64,000 nt of DNA, taken from the NCBI RefSeq assembly GCF_950295315.1, contig NC_080164.1, forward strand, positions 112,178,447-112,242,446, read 5' to 3'. A program made the translations under genes and the position numbers. A model generated the notes under the pieces. That model did no database searches, was not told the DNA's origin, and saw nothing but the letters and a program-made list of their open reading frames with translations. This DNA is from Erinaceus europaeus (lineage: Eukaryota > Chordata > Mammalia > Eulipotyphla > Erinaceidae). Shown in pieces: positions 42,547 through 54,927 of the stretch (its first letter is position 1; each line of letters opens with the position of its first letter).

Positions 42547-44211
42547 ATGTCTCTGACAATTTTAAATGAAAACAGTCTAATGTCTTCCTTCTTTGTCACT
42601 TGTTTTTTGGTGTTTTTTTCCTAATTAAAATTGTTTTGCTGTGTTTTAAGGAGTACTAGCACTAGCACATGAAATGTGTAGCCAGAATTGTCTAGCTCCA
42701 GCCTTCCCGGCTCTTGTCCCACATGGCACAGCTCCCTTCCTGTGCTGCTGAAATGTCTAGTAATCTCCTTACAAAGTACTAATCCTCACAGACTGCAATT
42801 ATAATGAGCTCAAAGGGTTTAGACAGTAGAATTTCTATGTGGAGAAAAACTTCTCAAGTGTTTTTAACTTCAAACATTTTTATTATTTGGAGGGTACACT
42901 GACAGATTACCAAAAGCAACACAATAGAGCATGACTGAATGGGCTTTTTAGAAAAGTAGACAAAGTAGAGGAAAGTCTCTAAGCATGTTTAATAATGGCA
43001 AGTGGTCACTTTACACTGCGAATTTTCTGTTTTCATGAGAGCAGATTGACACAACAAGCATGTAGGCTAGGGCCTAGTAGGAACTTCTTAATAATATTTT
43101 CAAGATTGTAGTTTTGAGTAAGCCTTCAAAGGAAAGTGACAGTTTCTTAATCTAAGTATATAAAGATATTTTAAACTGTTTAGCTTAGTACTAAAGGTAT
43201 TCAGAGGTTATTAGCTACTCAACTAAGAAGGTATAGCTTGATAATAAAGGGGTATATCAACATTTTGTCTCACATAATCATAGCTATAGATGCCAATAAT
43301 TTTGTTTACATGGGAATGATACAACACAGTGTGTATCTCTAACAAAACAAAAGCCAATGGATCTGTTTGAATGCCCAATACAATTCCTACAGCAATCCAA
43401 TTTCTGAGACAGCAGCTCTAGCATGAGGCAAATATAATATTTTACAGATATCTCCCAGAGGAGAATGTCTAAACACCTCTAGCTGACAACAGAAACATTT
43501 TAGTGGAGTGAAATGCTCTGGTAACTGAGTAGGAACTGAGATGCTAAAACAACAAGGAAACCAGGGGAGTTTCAGAGCAAACAGGCAATGGATGAGAGCC
43601 AAGTGTATGCTGGGTAATCAGAACCAGGGTGAACATGGATTATCCTTTTAAGGGAGATAAAAGCTTAACAACAGAGAGAAGGAGGGCAGGAGACATGAGG
43701 AAGGGGGTGGAGGATCCAGAGTAAGATTGCCATGAAAGAGACTGGGTAAAAAATTTAAAGGATTTGTGCTTCAAGCTGAGAATAAAATATATGAGAGGGG
43801 CCCTAGGTAAGTGCACACAATGATCTAGTGATTCACACTCACAGAACCAAGAAGAGACACAGAGGAAGGAAGACAACTGAGTAAGTACTGAGAATGAAAG
43901 AGGCTGTTTTCAGGACTCACATCAAGAGGTATGCTATGAAGAGGCCCTTAAGGTTAAATATTTCCCCAACCAGATGCCTTTAGGAAAAAATAATTTAACT
44001 AATGCTTTATCTTTCTGGTAATATCTGAGTTTGCTCATATCACAATTAAAACTGTTAGAAATTCTCTTTTTTTTCATAAATGACTACTCAGTATTTAGGC
44101 AACCTTTGATAAAATATTGTACTTTTTAAGATTCACCATATCAACAATATTTGTATAAATTCCTTAAATTCATTTTCACTTTCATAATTCACTGAAGATG
44201 AGTACATTTCT
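42547..44211. other. Non-repetitive stretch, 1.7 kb
   Basis: No repeat landmark or gene recognised; frames up to 78 codons only. Confidence 0.5.
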
Positions 44212-44481
44212 CTCTCTCTTATTGTCACCAGGGTTATTATCACTGGGGCTCAGTACCTACAGCAAATCTACTGATCCTGCTGGTAATTTGCTTTTCTTTA
44301 TGTTATTCGATAGAAGAGAAGATCTGAGACGGGGGGGGGGGGGAGAGACAATAAGGGAAAAAGAGAGACAACTGCAGCCCTGCTTCACTACTTGTGAAGT
44401 TTCTTCCTGAAGGAGGGTCCTTGAACCCAGGTCCTTGAGCAAGGGAACAAGTGCGCTCTACAAAATGTGTCACAGCCCTCC
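44212..44481 (-). repeat. SINE-A+ (extended), antisense, diverged
   Basis: 'accagggttattatcactgg', 'tacagcaaatctactgatcc', G13, 'ctgcagccctgcttcac' and 'tgtcacagccctcc'. Confidence 0.75.
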
Positions 44482-44619
44482 ATCAGAGTTGACACATTTC
44501 TAATGGTTGTGATTGAAGAAAAAAAAGTGTTTAGGAAGTAACTTCATACTTAAAACATATTTAAAACAAATGGCTTTGATGTATTATTTATCAGTTTGCC
44601 AATTCATTTGACTTTTTAA

Positions 44620-44812
44620 AATTTCCTTCTGTTTGTTTTTAGATAGAGGCAGAAAGAGAAAAGAGAGGGGTGAGAGGAGAGGGGGGAGAGAAAGAGATAG
44701 AGAGACAGAGAGAGAGAGACTGCAGCACTGAAATTCAATGCTGCATGGGCTAGGCTCAAACTTGAGTCATGCAGAACCAAGTGGGCTATTTCACTAAACC
44801 AAGTTTTTAAGT
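44620..44812 (-). repeat. SINE-D, antisense, with GA-rich stretch
   Basis: A GA-rich run of about 80 bp, 'gagactgcagcactgaaatt', 'ctaggctcaaacttgag' and 'gggctatttcactaaacc'. Confidence 0.6.
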
Positions 44813-45997
44813 ATTTGCAACATAGAAACTAAGAAAATTACTTCCATGAGCTCATGTTGCCAGTTTTCCTATGCAAGGTGATGTCATTTAGGTGGTTACT
44901 TCCTATAGAAATATGAATACAATAAAATAGGCTAAGGTTACATCTGATTAGTCTATGAATGCCAAAAAAAATAATGTTTCCAAAATGCCTCCGTCTCAGA
45001 AATTTAAAATAAAACCTTCACCCCAAAAATCTACCTGAAACCCTCCCTGGCTTCAAATGAAGACCCTGAGCAGACTAAAGTGCCATTAACATTGACAGAG
45101 AGGCTAATGACACTACCTGTATGCAGATTAGATACTATTTACATCAAATAGGTGTACAGTAAGCTTTTCAAGGAGTGTTAGATACTGATGGTTAGAGTTC
45201 TTTTAACATTTGCATAAAACAGCAGCAACTGAATTGCACTAATGATATTAGGTACTTTTGACTTGGACCTACTTTCACTACACTCAATTATTATGGTCGA
45301 AAATATTTAAGAAGTCAGGGAAAACTAAATTGAATTACAGTCCCTTAAACCAGTATACATTTTTTTTTATCTATATGCTTATACTGATTGGGAAGTTAAA
45401 ATTTGAAATATTCACTTTAATGGTTTAAAACATGCTTATAAACTCTTAGTGATCTCAAGAAAATGCCACTTTGAAGGTGCTATTTCCCCAAACTCTCAGG
45501 TCAGTGTTCTAAGTGCAGGGTACCATTTGCAATCTAAAATATACCCAATCTTATTTTTACTTGCATGTAGCTATTATAATTTTCCTATTATTATAAACAA
45601 CATGGTTAGAATTCATCAATTTATTTCCTCTTAAAAGAAAATTTGGGGGAGCAGTGCTGTTTTTCAAGGTTGGGTTAATGAATTATTTTCCTAAAACCCC
45701 ACAAATGCTCTTAAAATCAAAAACTCCAGCTTTCCAGTGGCTTTTAGTTGAGAATGAATATTAAACTAATGATATTCTGATTCACTCACTCTTCATCAGT
45801 CATCTCTCCTATGATTTCACATCACTACAGAAGCTTCAGCCCAATCTCCTGGTCCCCACCCCACCCCCGCAGCATCAAAAACCAAAGATCTGAAGTTTAA
45901 AAAGCCTGTTGTGGTTGAAAGAAATTCAGACTGTTCAACTTGTGTTTCCTTCTATGTTAGCATTTGTCTGTGTGTAATGATAGAAACCTGGAATTAG
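44813..45997. other. Non-repetitive stretch, 1.2 kb
   Basis: Nothing recognised. Confidence 0.45.
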
Positions 45998-46011
45998 AAT
46001 CTCTTTAAATG

Positions 46012-46331
46012 GGGAGTCGGGCGGTAGCCCAGCGGGTTAAGCACATGTGGCGTGAAGAGCAAGAACCAGCATAAGGACCCTGGTTCGAGCCCCTGGCTTC
46101 CCACCTGCAGGGGAGTCACTTCACAGGTGGTGAAGCAGGTCTGCAGGTGTCTGTCTTTCTCTCCCCCCTCTCTGTCTTTCCCTCCTCTCTCCATTTCTCT
46201 GTCCTATCTAACAACAATGATATCAACAATGATAATAACTACAACAACAATAAAAAAAAAACAAGGGCAACAAAAGGGAAACTAAATAAATATAAAAAAT
46301 AATTTAAAAAATTAAAATAAAATTAAAAAAA
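46012..46331 (+). repeat. SINE-A with perfect 14-bp target duplication
   Basis: A well-preserved copy. A box 'tagcccagcggg' at 46025-46036 and B box 'ggttcgagccc' at 46082-46092 form the RNA polymerase III promoter of the tRNA-like head. The body, CT tract, AAC-rich region and a long A-rich tail follow. Direct repeats 'aatctctttaaatg' lie at 45998-46011 and 46332-46345. Confidence 0.92.
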
Positions 46332-46582
46332 AATCTCTTTAAATGTCTGTTTCTACAGTAGATATGACCCCTGCAAGCAGAGCTATTTTTGCTCCATCTT
46401 CAATAACTAATTCAATGACAGATAAGAAAACCTAATAAATACTTGTTCAATGAAAAAGAATATAATTTCCTATCCTTTCCAAGATTCTGATTATAACTAT
46501 CTTCTAAAGAACGGTTCCAATAATAGGACAGTATTAGTGCAGCTTAAGGAATTTCAATTATTTTTTAAAAGAATTTACTTAT

Positions 46583-46784
46583 TTTAATCTTTTTATTTTA
46601 TTCACTTATTGTGGATATAGACAGAGAGAAACTGAGAGGGGAGGGAAAGAGAGAGAAAGAGACACCAGCAGCCCTGCTCCACCACTGATGAAGCTTTCTC
46701 CTTGCTGGTGGGGGTTGGGGCTTGGACCCAAATCCTTAGGCACTGTAACGTGAGTGCTTAACCAGTTGTACCACCACCTGCCCC
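46583..46784 (-). repeat. SINE-B, antisense
   Basis: 'attgtggatatagacagaga', 'gcagccctgctccaccac', 'ggggcttggacccaaatcc' and 'caccacctgcccc'. Confidence 0.8.
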
Positions 46785-46816
46785 AACATGGTATGAATTC
46801 CAATTCATACCATGTT
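46785..46816. repeat. Perfect 15-bp inverted repeat with 2-bp loop
   Basis: 'aacatggtatgaatt' (46785-46799), CC, then its exact reverse complement (46802-46816). It abuts the SINE-B head at 46784. Confidence 0.95.
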
Positions 46817-47195
46817 CCCTAAACTGATTGTTTGGGAAGGGCACAATCTAATTATCTAACACCTCTGAGGTTATCAAAATAGACCACAGGTCTTTTTTTT
46901 CCAAAAACACAGGTATGGATGCTTCAAAAAAAAAATTAAAGGGAAAATCACAACTAATTTTTTTGCTCTGATTCTCATCATAAGTAAGTGAACGTTATTT
47001 TTGCCAAATTAGAAAGAGTGCATCCCCATTCAGTCCTTTGCCAAATGGGCCAGTACAAGTGAGTACACATCTGAAAAGAGATGCTCTCCTTGTGGCAGCT
47101 TAAAGCAACAGAGGAAGCATTCCTCGTGAATTTCTTTCTCCCTGGCCTTATTCCCACTTCATTACTGACAAGTCCAGAAATTGAGGTGGTCTAAT
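46817..47195. other. Non-repetitive stretch
   Basis: Nothing recognised. Confidence 0.4.
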
Positions 47196-47199
47196 GGGT

Positions 47200-47332
47200 T
47201 GCTGTTTGTTTAACCAGAGTAGTGCTCAGCTCAGGTTTCTGGTGGTGCAGGAGATTGAATTTCAGACTTCAGAGCCTAGGGCATGAAAGTCTCTTTGCAT
47301 AACCATTATGCTATCTTCCCCTGCCCCCGAGT
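47200..47332 (-). repeat. SINE-C, antisense
   Basis: 'accagagtagtgctcagctc', 'caggagattgaatttcag' and 'gcataaccattatgctatc'. Confidence 0.8.
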
Positions 47333-49172
47333 TCTCCATTGCCCATGAATTTAGCCTTTAGAGGGGGTAGGAACTACAGATAATTGAAGTCAGAAAGTGT
47401 GTAACAATCTACAGCACCCTGCCTTGCTCTCTAGGTGCCTTACTCAATCATCTAGTAGTATCTTCGAGACCTCATTTATAGACCTGAACAATAACTGAAA
47501 ATAGTTAGGAATTAGGTGTGTTTATCCATGTACAGTGCCTGGAAAAGCTCCAGGCAGAAATCCAGTGTTTAATCAATATGAATTAATAACACAATGCAGA
47601 AAAAGTATGAATCTCTAACATCAAAGCTGAAATCCTCTTTATTTCTCTATCTGAAAGGAAGATCTAGTTCCCTGATTAAGAGTGATGCTACAATTTTTCC
47701 CATGCTTTAATTAATATAGAAATAATAATTTATAGCAGATTGGAGTGCAAACCCAAAGCCTGAGAACTAAAATGTAAACTCTGGCAATGAAGAATGTTGC
47801 CCTATTTCTACATAAGTCACTTACTCCACTGTCAAAAATAATTAAGAAGCAATTATCTCTATTTGCTCCACTGTGAACCACTCTGTCACATTACCTGCCT
47901 TTACTAAAGTGTGCATCACACTTCAAAATGTCATAAACAACTTTCTGTGCAATAAGGGTAAGAGTAAGCCTGAAGATGACTAGTCACTGGTTAAAGACGA
48001 GTGAACAAGTCAGCACTCAACACTTACATGACAATGAAAAAGAGAAATAAGCATATGCTTCTCTTTTGAGATACATAAAAATGTACAGAATCCTAGCAAA
48101 TACATGAATTTAAAAAATCATTAAATGGTGGCATACCTAAATGAGTGAATTACACTGCTACATCATTAGACACTGATGAACATGAGCTCTCCCTATGCAG
48201 GAGCTCACAGAATATTAAACTCTGAGTGACAAATGGAAAAAGGAGAGCAAGTTAAAGAAGGAAAAACCACTTGCTTTCTAATGGAGATATGTAGAACAGT
48301 TTTCAACAGATATTCACTCCAGTGAGAGTGTAAGAGTCAAAATGAACCTAGCAAATAAACTAAAGGATTAGCCTGGGAAAAGCATGGCTCAAACCTCCTA
48401 CACCCACAGCTTCCCTCATTTTACCCTTTCCCTGCTCCATCTTCCAAAGCATTTCAGGATTTTGTTTGGCCTCTGGCCTGGTAAGCCAAGAAAGCTGGCC
48501 TAATGCAGCCGTCCACTCAAGTCAATAAGACATTTACAGACTTGCTTGGAAAGATTGCTCTTACAAGAAGGAGTTCTTTAACTCCACAAAGCTAAGTGTT
48601 TTATCTGGATTCCAACAAAATGTAAACACTTAGTCCATCAACAGGTACATAAATTCTGTATGTTTTCTCAATTGCAGCCCCTGACCCTGAATTGGGGGGA
48701 GTAGCAAAGGAATTTATTATGTCTAAGTCACAAAAAAATTGCCTGAGACATAATGAGTACAATCATCATCAACTGAGGACTCAGTCGGCTTTTACCTTGC
48801 ATGGAGGAAGAGAGGACACTGTACACTTAAAATCACCAGTGAGAAGAGAAAGTCAGAGGATGAGCAGATGCCTAAGGGGGAATCTGAACAATCAAACTTA
48901 TGTGAGGAAACTCACTTCCCTCTTGGCATTCACAACTGTCTTGATATGCATGTGGCATAAAACGTCTCAGGTTGTGCATTTTCAGGGAGCATCTACAGAG
49001 CAGGTGGCTTTATTCTTCATGCTTTGTATTTGTGGCAGCTTATCCTTTTAACAGCTAGATCTCAATCTTTTATGACTTTGTTTCCAGAAGATATGTGAAA
49101 GGTGGTATTTTGTGCAGACATCTCACACAGAACACTGCCCTGTCACACTCTTAACTGAAAGAAATGAAAATA
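47333..49172. other. Non-repetitive stretch, 1.8 kb
   Basis: A 119-codon plus-strand frame (48692-49051) has no recognised motif, membrane or signal pattern beyond a hydrophobic C-terminus. I do not call it a gene. Confidence 0.45.
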
Positions 49173-49173
49173 T

Positions 49174-49382
49174 AGGGGCCAGGTGGTGGGGCATCTGGCT
49201 GCGCACACATGCTACAATGTGCAAGGACCTGGGTTTGAGCCCCAGGTTTCCACTTATAGGGAGGAAGCTTTGTGAGTGGTGAAGCAATGTTGCAGGTGAT
49301 TCTCAGAATCTCTCTCTATCACCCCCTTCCCTCTCTGGCTGTCTCTATACAATAAGTAAATAAGTATAATAAAAAATTTAAG
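49174..49382 (+). repeat. SINE-B
   Basis: 'ggggccaggtggtggggcat', 'gggtttgagccccaggtttc', 'gaagctttgtgagtggtg' and 'ctctatacaataagtaaat'. Confidence 0.85.
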
Positions 49383-49511
49383 TAATGAAAACATTGATGG
49401 ATTGTTGCAGAGTTCACTGCAGTTCAGATTTTTTTTTTTCCTACATCATCATCAATCTCTGCAAACAGCCATCTGAAAGTGGGCTGTGAAAGGCCTCTAA
49501 GGAATAGGCCC

Positions 49512-49630
49512 CAGGAAAGCTTTGTGAGTGGTAAAGCAGGGCTTCAGGTGTCTCTCTACCTCCTCCTACCCTCTCAATTTCTGGCTGTTTCTATCCAATA
49601 AATAAAGATAATAATAATAACAACAACAAG
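49512..49630 (+). repeat. SINE-B, 5' truncated, with 12-bp target duplication
   Basis: It starts inside the element at 'aggaaagctttgtgagtgg' and ends with 'aataaagataataataataa'. Flanks 'aggaataggccc' at 49500-49511 and 49631-49642 are identical. Confidence 0.88.
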
Positions 49631-49642
49631 AGGAATAGGCCC

Positions 49643-50647
49643 TGGTGGGATGGCTGTAGCACTGCAGTACTTGCCCATCATCTTTGTTCCAAAGCCTTTT
49701 CACCTGTGCATACTCTGCCACAAAGTTCTCCTAACTTTTCAGTTGCTCAGCATTTTTTCCTTGGCCTTCAGATTCTGAGTCTGGCCCTCCTTTCTTTCTC
49801 TAACCTCTTCCTTCGATAATTACAATCCCAACTCATAACTACAATTCTTAATGCACATTACTGTGGTATGTCTCACAGTCCTCCAACGCCTGGCCTCTAG
49901 ATGAACTTCTAGGCTCAGTGCCTAATCTCCAAGGGAAACTGTTGCCAGTCTATGGATCACCTCCACAGCACACTTTTAAATACTTGCTTTGAAGGTGTAA
50001 TGGTTTTCAGTGCAACAATTCTAAGGATTGAAAGGTTGCTCTATGTCCCCTCAGGTTGTGTGATCTTAGGGAGGCAACATTAACTATTCAAGTGTGAATG
50101 TTCAAATCTGTGAAATGAAAATAACCACATTACCTTGACAGGCTAGTCCTCACAATCAAATGAAACATGCAATTTATGCTTGGTACTGGGAAAAGACATG
50201 CTGTAAGTTTTCAGTAGCATTTGATAATTTCTATTTAAATTATTAATGGGAGGGTAAATGGCTTGATGCATTGCCTGAAAATAAAGTAGTTCTCAAAATG
50301 CATGCTAAGGATGACTTACTACACAGGCCAACATTGTTAACTTATATACCCGATATGGAGGTACCTGTGTTCCAGTGTACTATGTAGGAAGCTTATAGTT
50401 AAGAGAACTCCATCTGAAAACTAGCTCCAAAATGTAAAGCAAAAACAATTACTCACTGCATCCTATGCATATTGTCTGGCTATAAATTACAAATCTTGGA
50501 AAAATGGAACTCTAAGGGTTTCATGAAAATGTAGTAGGTGTATACTCCTCCACTCCTCCCCACCACTACAGTTTCTTGAAAAAAAGCAAAGCTCTGGACA
50601 CATAAACTAGACAGACACAAATTTCCTTGAGTTCTGTCTCCCAAGTC
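49643..50647. other. Non-repetitive stretch
   Basis: Nothing recognised; a chance minus-strand frame runs from here into the following SINE. Confidence 0.45.
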
Positions 50648-50662
50648 AGAATATGACAATCC

Positions 50663-50944
50663 GAGAGTCGGGTGGTAGTGCAGCAGGTTAAAGCGCCCGT
50701 GGTGCAAAGTGCAAGGACGGGCTGAAGGATTTGGGTTTGAGCCCTGGCTCCCCACCTGCAGGGGAGTTGCTTCACAGGTGGTGAAGGAAGTCTGCAGGTG
50801 TCTGTCTTTCTCTCCCCCTATCTGTCTTCCCCTCCTCTCTCCATTTCTCTCTGTCCTATCCAACAAGGATGATATCAATAACAACAACAACAATAATAAT
50901 TACAACAAGGGCAACAAAAGGGAAAATAAAATAACAACAAAAAA
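50663..50944 (+). repeat. SINE-A with perfect 15-bp target duplication
   Basis: 'gagtcgggtggtagtgcagc' (A box), 'gggtttgagccctggc' (B box), 'ggggagttgcttcacaggtg', 'caagggcaacaaaaggg' and an A-rich tail. Direct repeats 'agaatatgacaatcc' lie at 50648-50662 and 50945-50959. Confidence 0.92.
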
Positions 50945-51086
50945 AGAATATGACAATCCATTCAACTTGGAGTAAAAGCCAAAAACAATTCACTTGCAAC
51001 ACTCTACTTTCAAATTGACAAGGATAAATCTAAGTGCTAGGAAGTGCTAGATCTGAGCCCATCAGTCTACACCAGTGACTGTGGGC

Positions 51087-51232
51087 TGGGGTTGGGAAAC
51101 AGCAAAATGATTTTGCAAACGGATTTCATGCCTGAAGCTCTGGGCTCTCAGGTTCAGTCCCCAGTACTACCACAAAACACAGCTGAGCAGGGCTTCAATC
51201 ACTCTTGTCTCTTTTTCATTAAAAATAAATTA
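51087..51232 (+). repeat. SINE-C
   Basis: 'gggaaacagcaaaatgattt', 'tttcatgcctgaagctctgg', 'ggttcagtccccagtac' and 'cagctgagcagggcttc'. Confidence 0.75.
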
Positions 51233-51435
51233 ACTGAATATATATATAATTTTTAACACAATAAGTACTTACCATTGTCTACAAAATTAATCCAACATCT
51301 TGCTACCAAACTTGCAAAGCATCCTACCATTTGTCTAATGCTACTTTTACCCTTTTGATGTTATTTCCTTCCAGGTATGATCTTTCCATCTAGATTATGT
51401 CCATCCTCTCTTCAATGCATGGTATTTTTCCTTTC

Positions 51436-51662
51436 TTAAAAAAATATTTTTATTTATTTATTTTTATTATTGGAGAGAGACAGGAATTGAGAAGGAATGG
51501 GGCAATAAAGAGGGAGACAGAGAGACACCTATAGCAATGCTTCACCACTCATGAAGCTTTCCCCTGCAGGTGGGGACCAGGGGCTTGAACCTAAATCCTT
51601 CTGCTACACTTAAACCTGGTTAATGTATGCTTTTAACCAGATGGGCCATCCCCTGGTTCCCT
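51436..51662 (-). repeat. SINE-B, antisense
   Basis: 'ttggagagagacaggaattg', 'aagctttcccctgcaggtg', 'ggggcttgaacctaaatcc' and 'ccatcccctggttccc'. An extra 'aaacctggttaatgtatgc' in the head suggests a small duplication. Confidence 0.8.
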
Positions 51663-52979
51663 TGTGGTATTTTCCTTTCTTCGTATGTTCACACAATCCA
51701 TTCGGCCCCTGTATCCTTCCAAATGTCTAAATTGTAACAGTGGACATTGCAGGTCGCCTACCCAGGACCCATCCCCTTATCCATCTCCAACAAAGCTAGC
51801 ATCCTACTGAGTCTTCGCACAGAGTCTTCCCACACTGCCCCAGGCAGCAGAGCACTCTGGAGTCAGTACTCCTGGCTCTCCTGGGTGAACACACATGATC
51901 CATTACCTTGGCCACATGCCAAAAGTGAACAGGTTAAGGGTTGGCAGGAAGACAGCAGGCATCCCATTTGAATTCTGTGTCTGTCCACTGCTCTCCACGT
52001 GAACTTTAATGATAGGAGCCCATAAATCCCACGTCCTATATGTTACGTTGACTTGTAGACAAAAATGTTTTAAATCAGTTCCATTCCCACACTTTCCAGT
52101 AAAACTCAAAGAAAATAGGCAGCTGAAAAAAATCACACCACCCCTTCACAAGCACACAGCTTTCTAGAGATCTGCTCATGGCATCTACATCTTACTTATT
52201 CAGTGGAATAAGGCACATGCTTTATTTCTCACAGCCATTTTTTGTTAACAGCACTTTAATGCCAAAACTGTCTAATCTGTCTAAGTTTCATTCACAAAGA
52301 CTTACACATTTTAAAAACAGAATAATTACCTCTTTCATACTGAATAACTAAGCAAGTATCAAAAGTAATTCATGTAGTTATTTTGTAGAACCAATTACAT
52401 TTTAAAAATTTTTTAAATCACCTGAGATTTCCTCCAGTATATTCTTTACACCATGATTTTCCTCAATCACACAAAACATTCCAAAATACTATTAATATAG
52501 TCTAGATTCTTAAGATTTAAAAGCATTAAGAGAAGTGCATGTTAAATGTTCAATTAATGCTATTTTTATAGTTTAAGTATCTGCATTCCAAGCAAATGGT
52601 TAATATAAAAGCTTAATTGTAAATGAGAGATTTTATAAATCCTACAGATTTATATTTGAAATTAAACATTTTCAAACAATTAAGTATTGAATAGGTACTA
52701 TCTAAATAAGTAATTAATAAATGAAATATTACAAATATGCCTTTGTAGGAATTCTGGATCATTAGAGTTTTGTTGCTTTATTATTTTTTAAAAAGCAAAT
52801 CTACAACGCAGTAATGAAAATACATTACAACACTACATGGACAATTTCTACCTCTGCTGGCTTCTATCAGTTTTTCCCTTCTACCCAGTCATTAGGCTCT
52901 GCAGAACAATTTCCTTAGATAAATGTGAAAGTTCCAGGCCTGGACTTTCACTATTCAGATATAGGAAGACTTTAGTTTT
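51663..52979. other. Non-repetitive stretch, 1.3 kb, AT-rich distally
   Basis: Nothing recognised; 52200-52800 is very AT-rich. Confidence 0.45.
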
Positions 52980-52980
52980 G

Positions 52981-53202
52981 TTTTTTTTTTAATTTTTAAT
53001 TAATTTATTTATTATTGGCTAGAGACTGGGAGAAATTGAGAGGGAAGGGGGAGATAGAGAGAGTGACAAACAGACAGACACCTGTGGACCTGCTTCACCA
53101 CTCATGAAGCATTTCCCCCTGCAGATGGGGACTAGGGGCTTGAACTACAGTCCTGTGCACTGTGATGTGTGCACTTAACCAGGTATACCACCACCTAGCC
53201 CC
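52981..53202 (-). repeat. SINE-B, antisense
   Basis: T11 tail, 'ttggctagagactgggagaa', 'cccctgcagatggggacta' and 'ccaccacctagcccc'. Confidence 0.85.
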
Positions 53203-53690
53203 AAAAGACTTCAATTCTAACTGCTTTGATGATTTTGCTTTAAATCTCTCATATTCCCAGTCATGCACATCAACTAAGCAAATCTTTGTCAAGTGAGGGC
53301 ATGGAGACTTTTATTGGAAAAAGTACTTCATAATAGTGGGAGTAAAAAATAGTCCATTCTACAAGCTATTAGTAAAAGTTTAAATAAAACTGTAACCATA
53401 ATCAAAGCCAAGTGATATGAATATATATAATTATTCACTGAAATAATAAGTATTTAACTCTCACAAACAAGTTGATTGTTAAAGTCAAAGTAAACAAACG
53501 TGTTTCCTATAAAGAGATTTAGACTGTGCAAAGGAAGCTTACTCAGTAATATAACCAGTCTTCCATTTTCATTAAGTTTCTGTTTCATACTACAAAACAG
53601 AGGTGACTGCTGCTATGAGCAGTACAGATAATATGAATATAAAGACACATTATTTTTCTCCCTTTATTGGGCATTTCTATTTTTCTTATG
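53203..53690. other. Non-repetitive stretch
   Basis: Nothing recognised. Confidence 0.4.
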
Positions 53691-53707
53691 TCACTAAATA
53701 TTTTAAA

Positions 53708-53999
53708 TTTTTAAATTTTATTTATTTTATTTATTTATTCCCTTTTGTTGCCCTTGTTTTTTTTATTGTTGTAGTTATTATTGTTGTTGTCGTTGTTGGA
53801 TAGGACAGAGAGAAATGGAGAGAGGGAGGGGAAGACAGAGAGGAGGAGAGAAAGATAGACACCTGCAGACCTGCTTCACCGCCTGTGAAGCGACTCCCCT
53901 GCAGGTGGGGAGCCGGGGTTTGAACCAGGATCCTTATGCCGGTCCTTGTGCTTTGCGCCACCTGCGCTTAACCCGCTGCGCTACAGCCCGACTCCCCTA
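53708..53999 (-). repeat. SINE-A, antisense, with perfect 17-bp target duplication
   Basis: 'cgttgttggataggacagag', 'gcgactcccctgcaggtg', 'ggggtttgaaccaggatcc' and 'cgctacagcccgactcccc'. The direct repeat 'tcactaaatattttaaa' lies at 53691-53707 and 54000-54016. Confidence 0.93.
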
Positions 54000-54016
54000 T
54001 CACTAAATATTTTAAA

Positions 54017-54604
54017 CAAAATCTAAATAAACAGACAGATATGTAATAATAATTTTATGAACTAAAAAACAGCCTGCTTCTCTTTCCCTTTTTTGTTAAT
54101 TACCTAAACAAATTTCACGGTTTAGTTCATTATGAATTGTTTCTAAAATTGGTTAACAGTTGCCCACCGTGTTCACAAACTGCTTTCTAATTCAGTTTGT
54201 CACTCTGCTTTTCCAAAGAGAGCTGTATTCACTAACAATAAATAAAACATGCAAACACTTATGAGGAAAATTATAGCTGGAATCCTGCCTACACAACAAA
54301 GTGGTTAAGATCATGGACTAGCTGAACTGCATTGATGGGTCCTGTTGGCCACTCTTGGTGTGAGCTAGAGCTAATAATGCTCACCTATCTTATCCTCAAT
54401 GTCCTCAGCTGTGAAAAGACCACCTGCACCACCAGGTCACTGTGGGAATCAAGTCAGCTACTATGCATAACCTTCGTGTATGTATGTGTGTGTGTGTGTT
54501 TCTTACAATAGTGACTGGTGACAAGGATGTTGGCTATTGACTACAATTACAAAAGTTCCTACAAAATAAAAAGAGCCATACCTACCAACTTAGTATCTAC
54601 TTTT
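54017..54604. other. Non-repetitive stretch with a short GT run
   Basis: A (TG)n run of about 20 bp at 54481-54500; otherwise nothing recognised. Confidence 0.45.
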
Positions 54605-54605
54605 C

Positions 54606-54927
54606 TTTCTTTCTTTTTTTTTTCCTCTATGGTTATCACTGGGGTGGGGGGTTCTGTGCATGCACTATGAATCCACTGCTCCTAGAGGCCATTTTCCCCA
54701 TTTTTGTTGCCCTTGTTGTTATTGTGGTTGTTGTTGGATAAACAGACAGAAATCAAGAGAGGAGGGAAAGACAGAGAGAGGGAGAGAAAGACACCTGAAG
54801 ACCTGCTTCACTGCTCGTGAAGCAACCCCACTGCAGGTGGGGAGCTGGAGCTCTAACTGGGATCTTTATGCCAGTTCTTGTGCTTCACATCATGTGCACT
54901 TAACCAACTGTGCTACCACCCAGGCCC
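54606..54927 (-). repeat. SINE-A+ (extended), antisense
   Basis: 'ctatggttatcactggggtg', 'tgaatccactgctcctagag', 'ttgttgttggataaacagac' and 'gctaccacccaggcccc'. Flanks 'tagtatctactttt' and 'tagcatctactctt' (54591, 54928) look like a worn target duplication. Confidence 0.85.

Noticed and set aside
46012..46110. Possible tRNA gene (A and B boxes)
   Set aside because: The boxes belong to a SINE head that continues into the SINE body; there is no cloverleaf with a proper acceptor stem.
48692..49051. 119-codon plus-strand frame in non-repetitive DNA
   Set aside because: No motif or conserved pattern recognised; the length is within chance for 64 kb.
50480..50893. 137-codon minus-strand frame
   Set aside because: About half is antisense SINE-A; the rest has no family signature.
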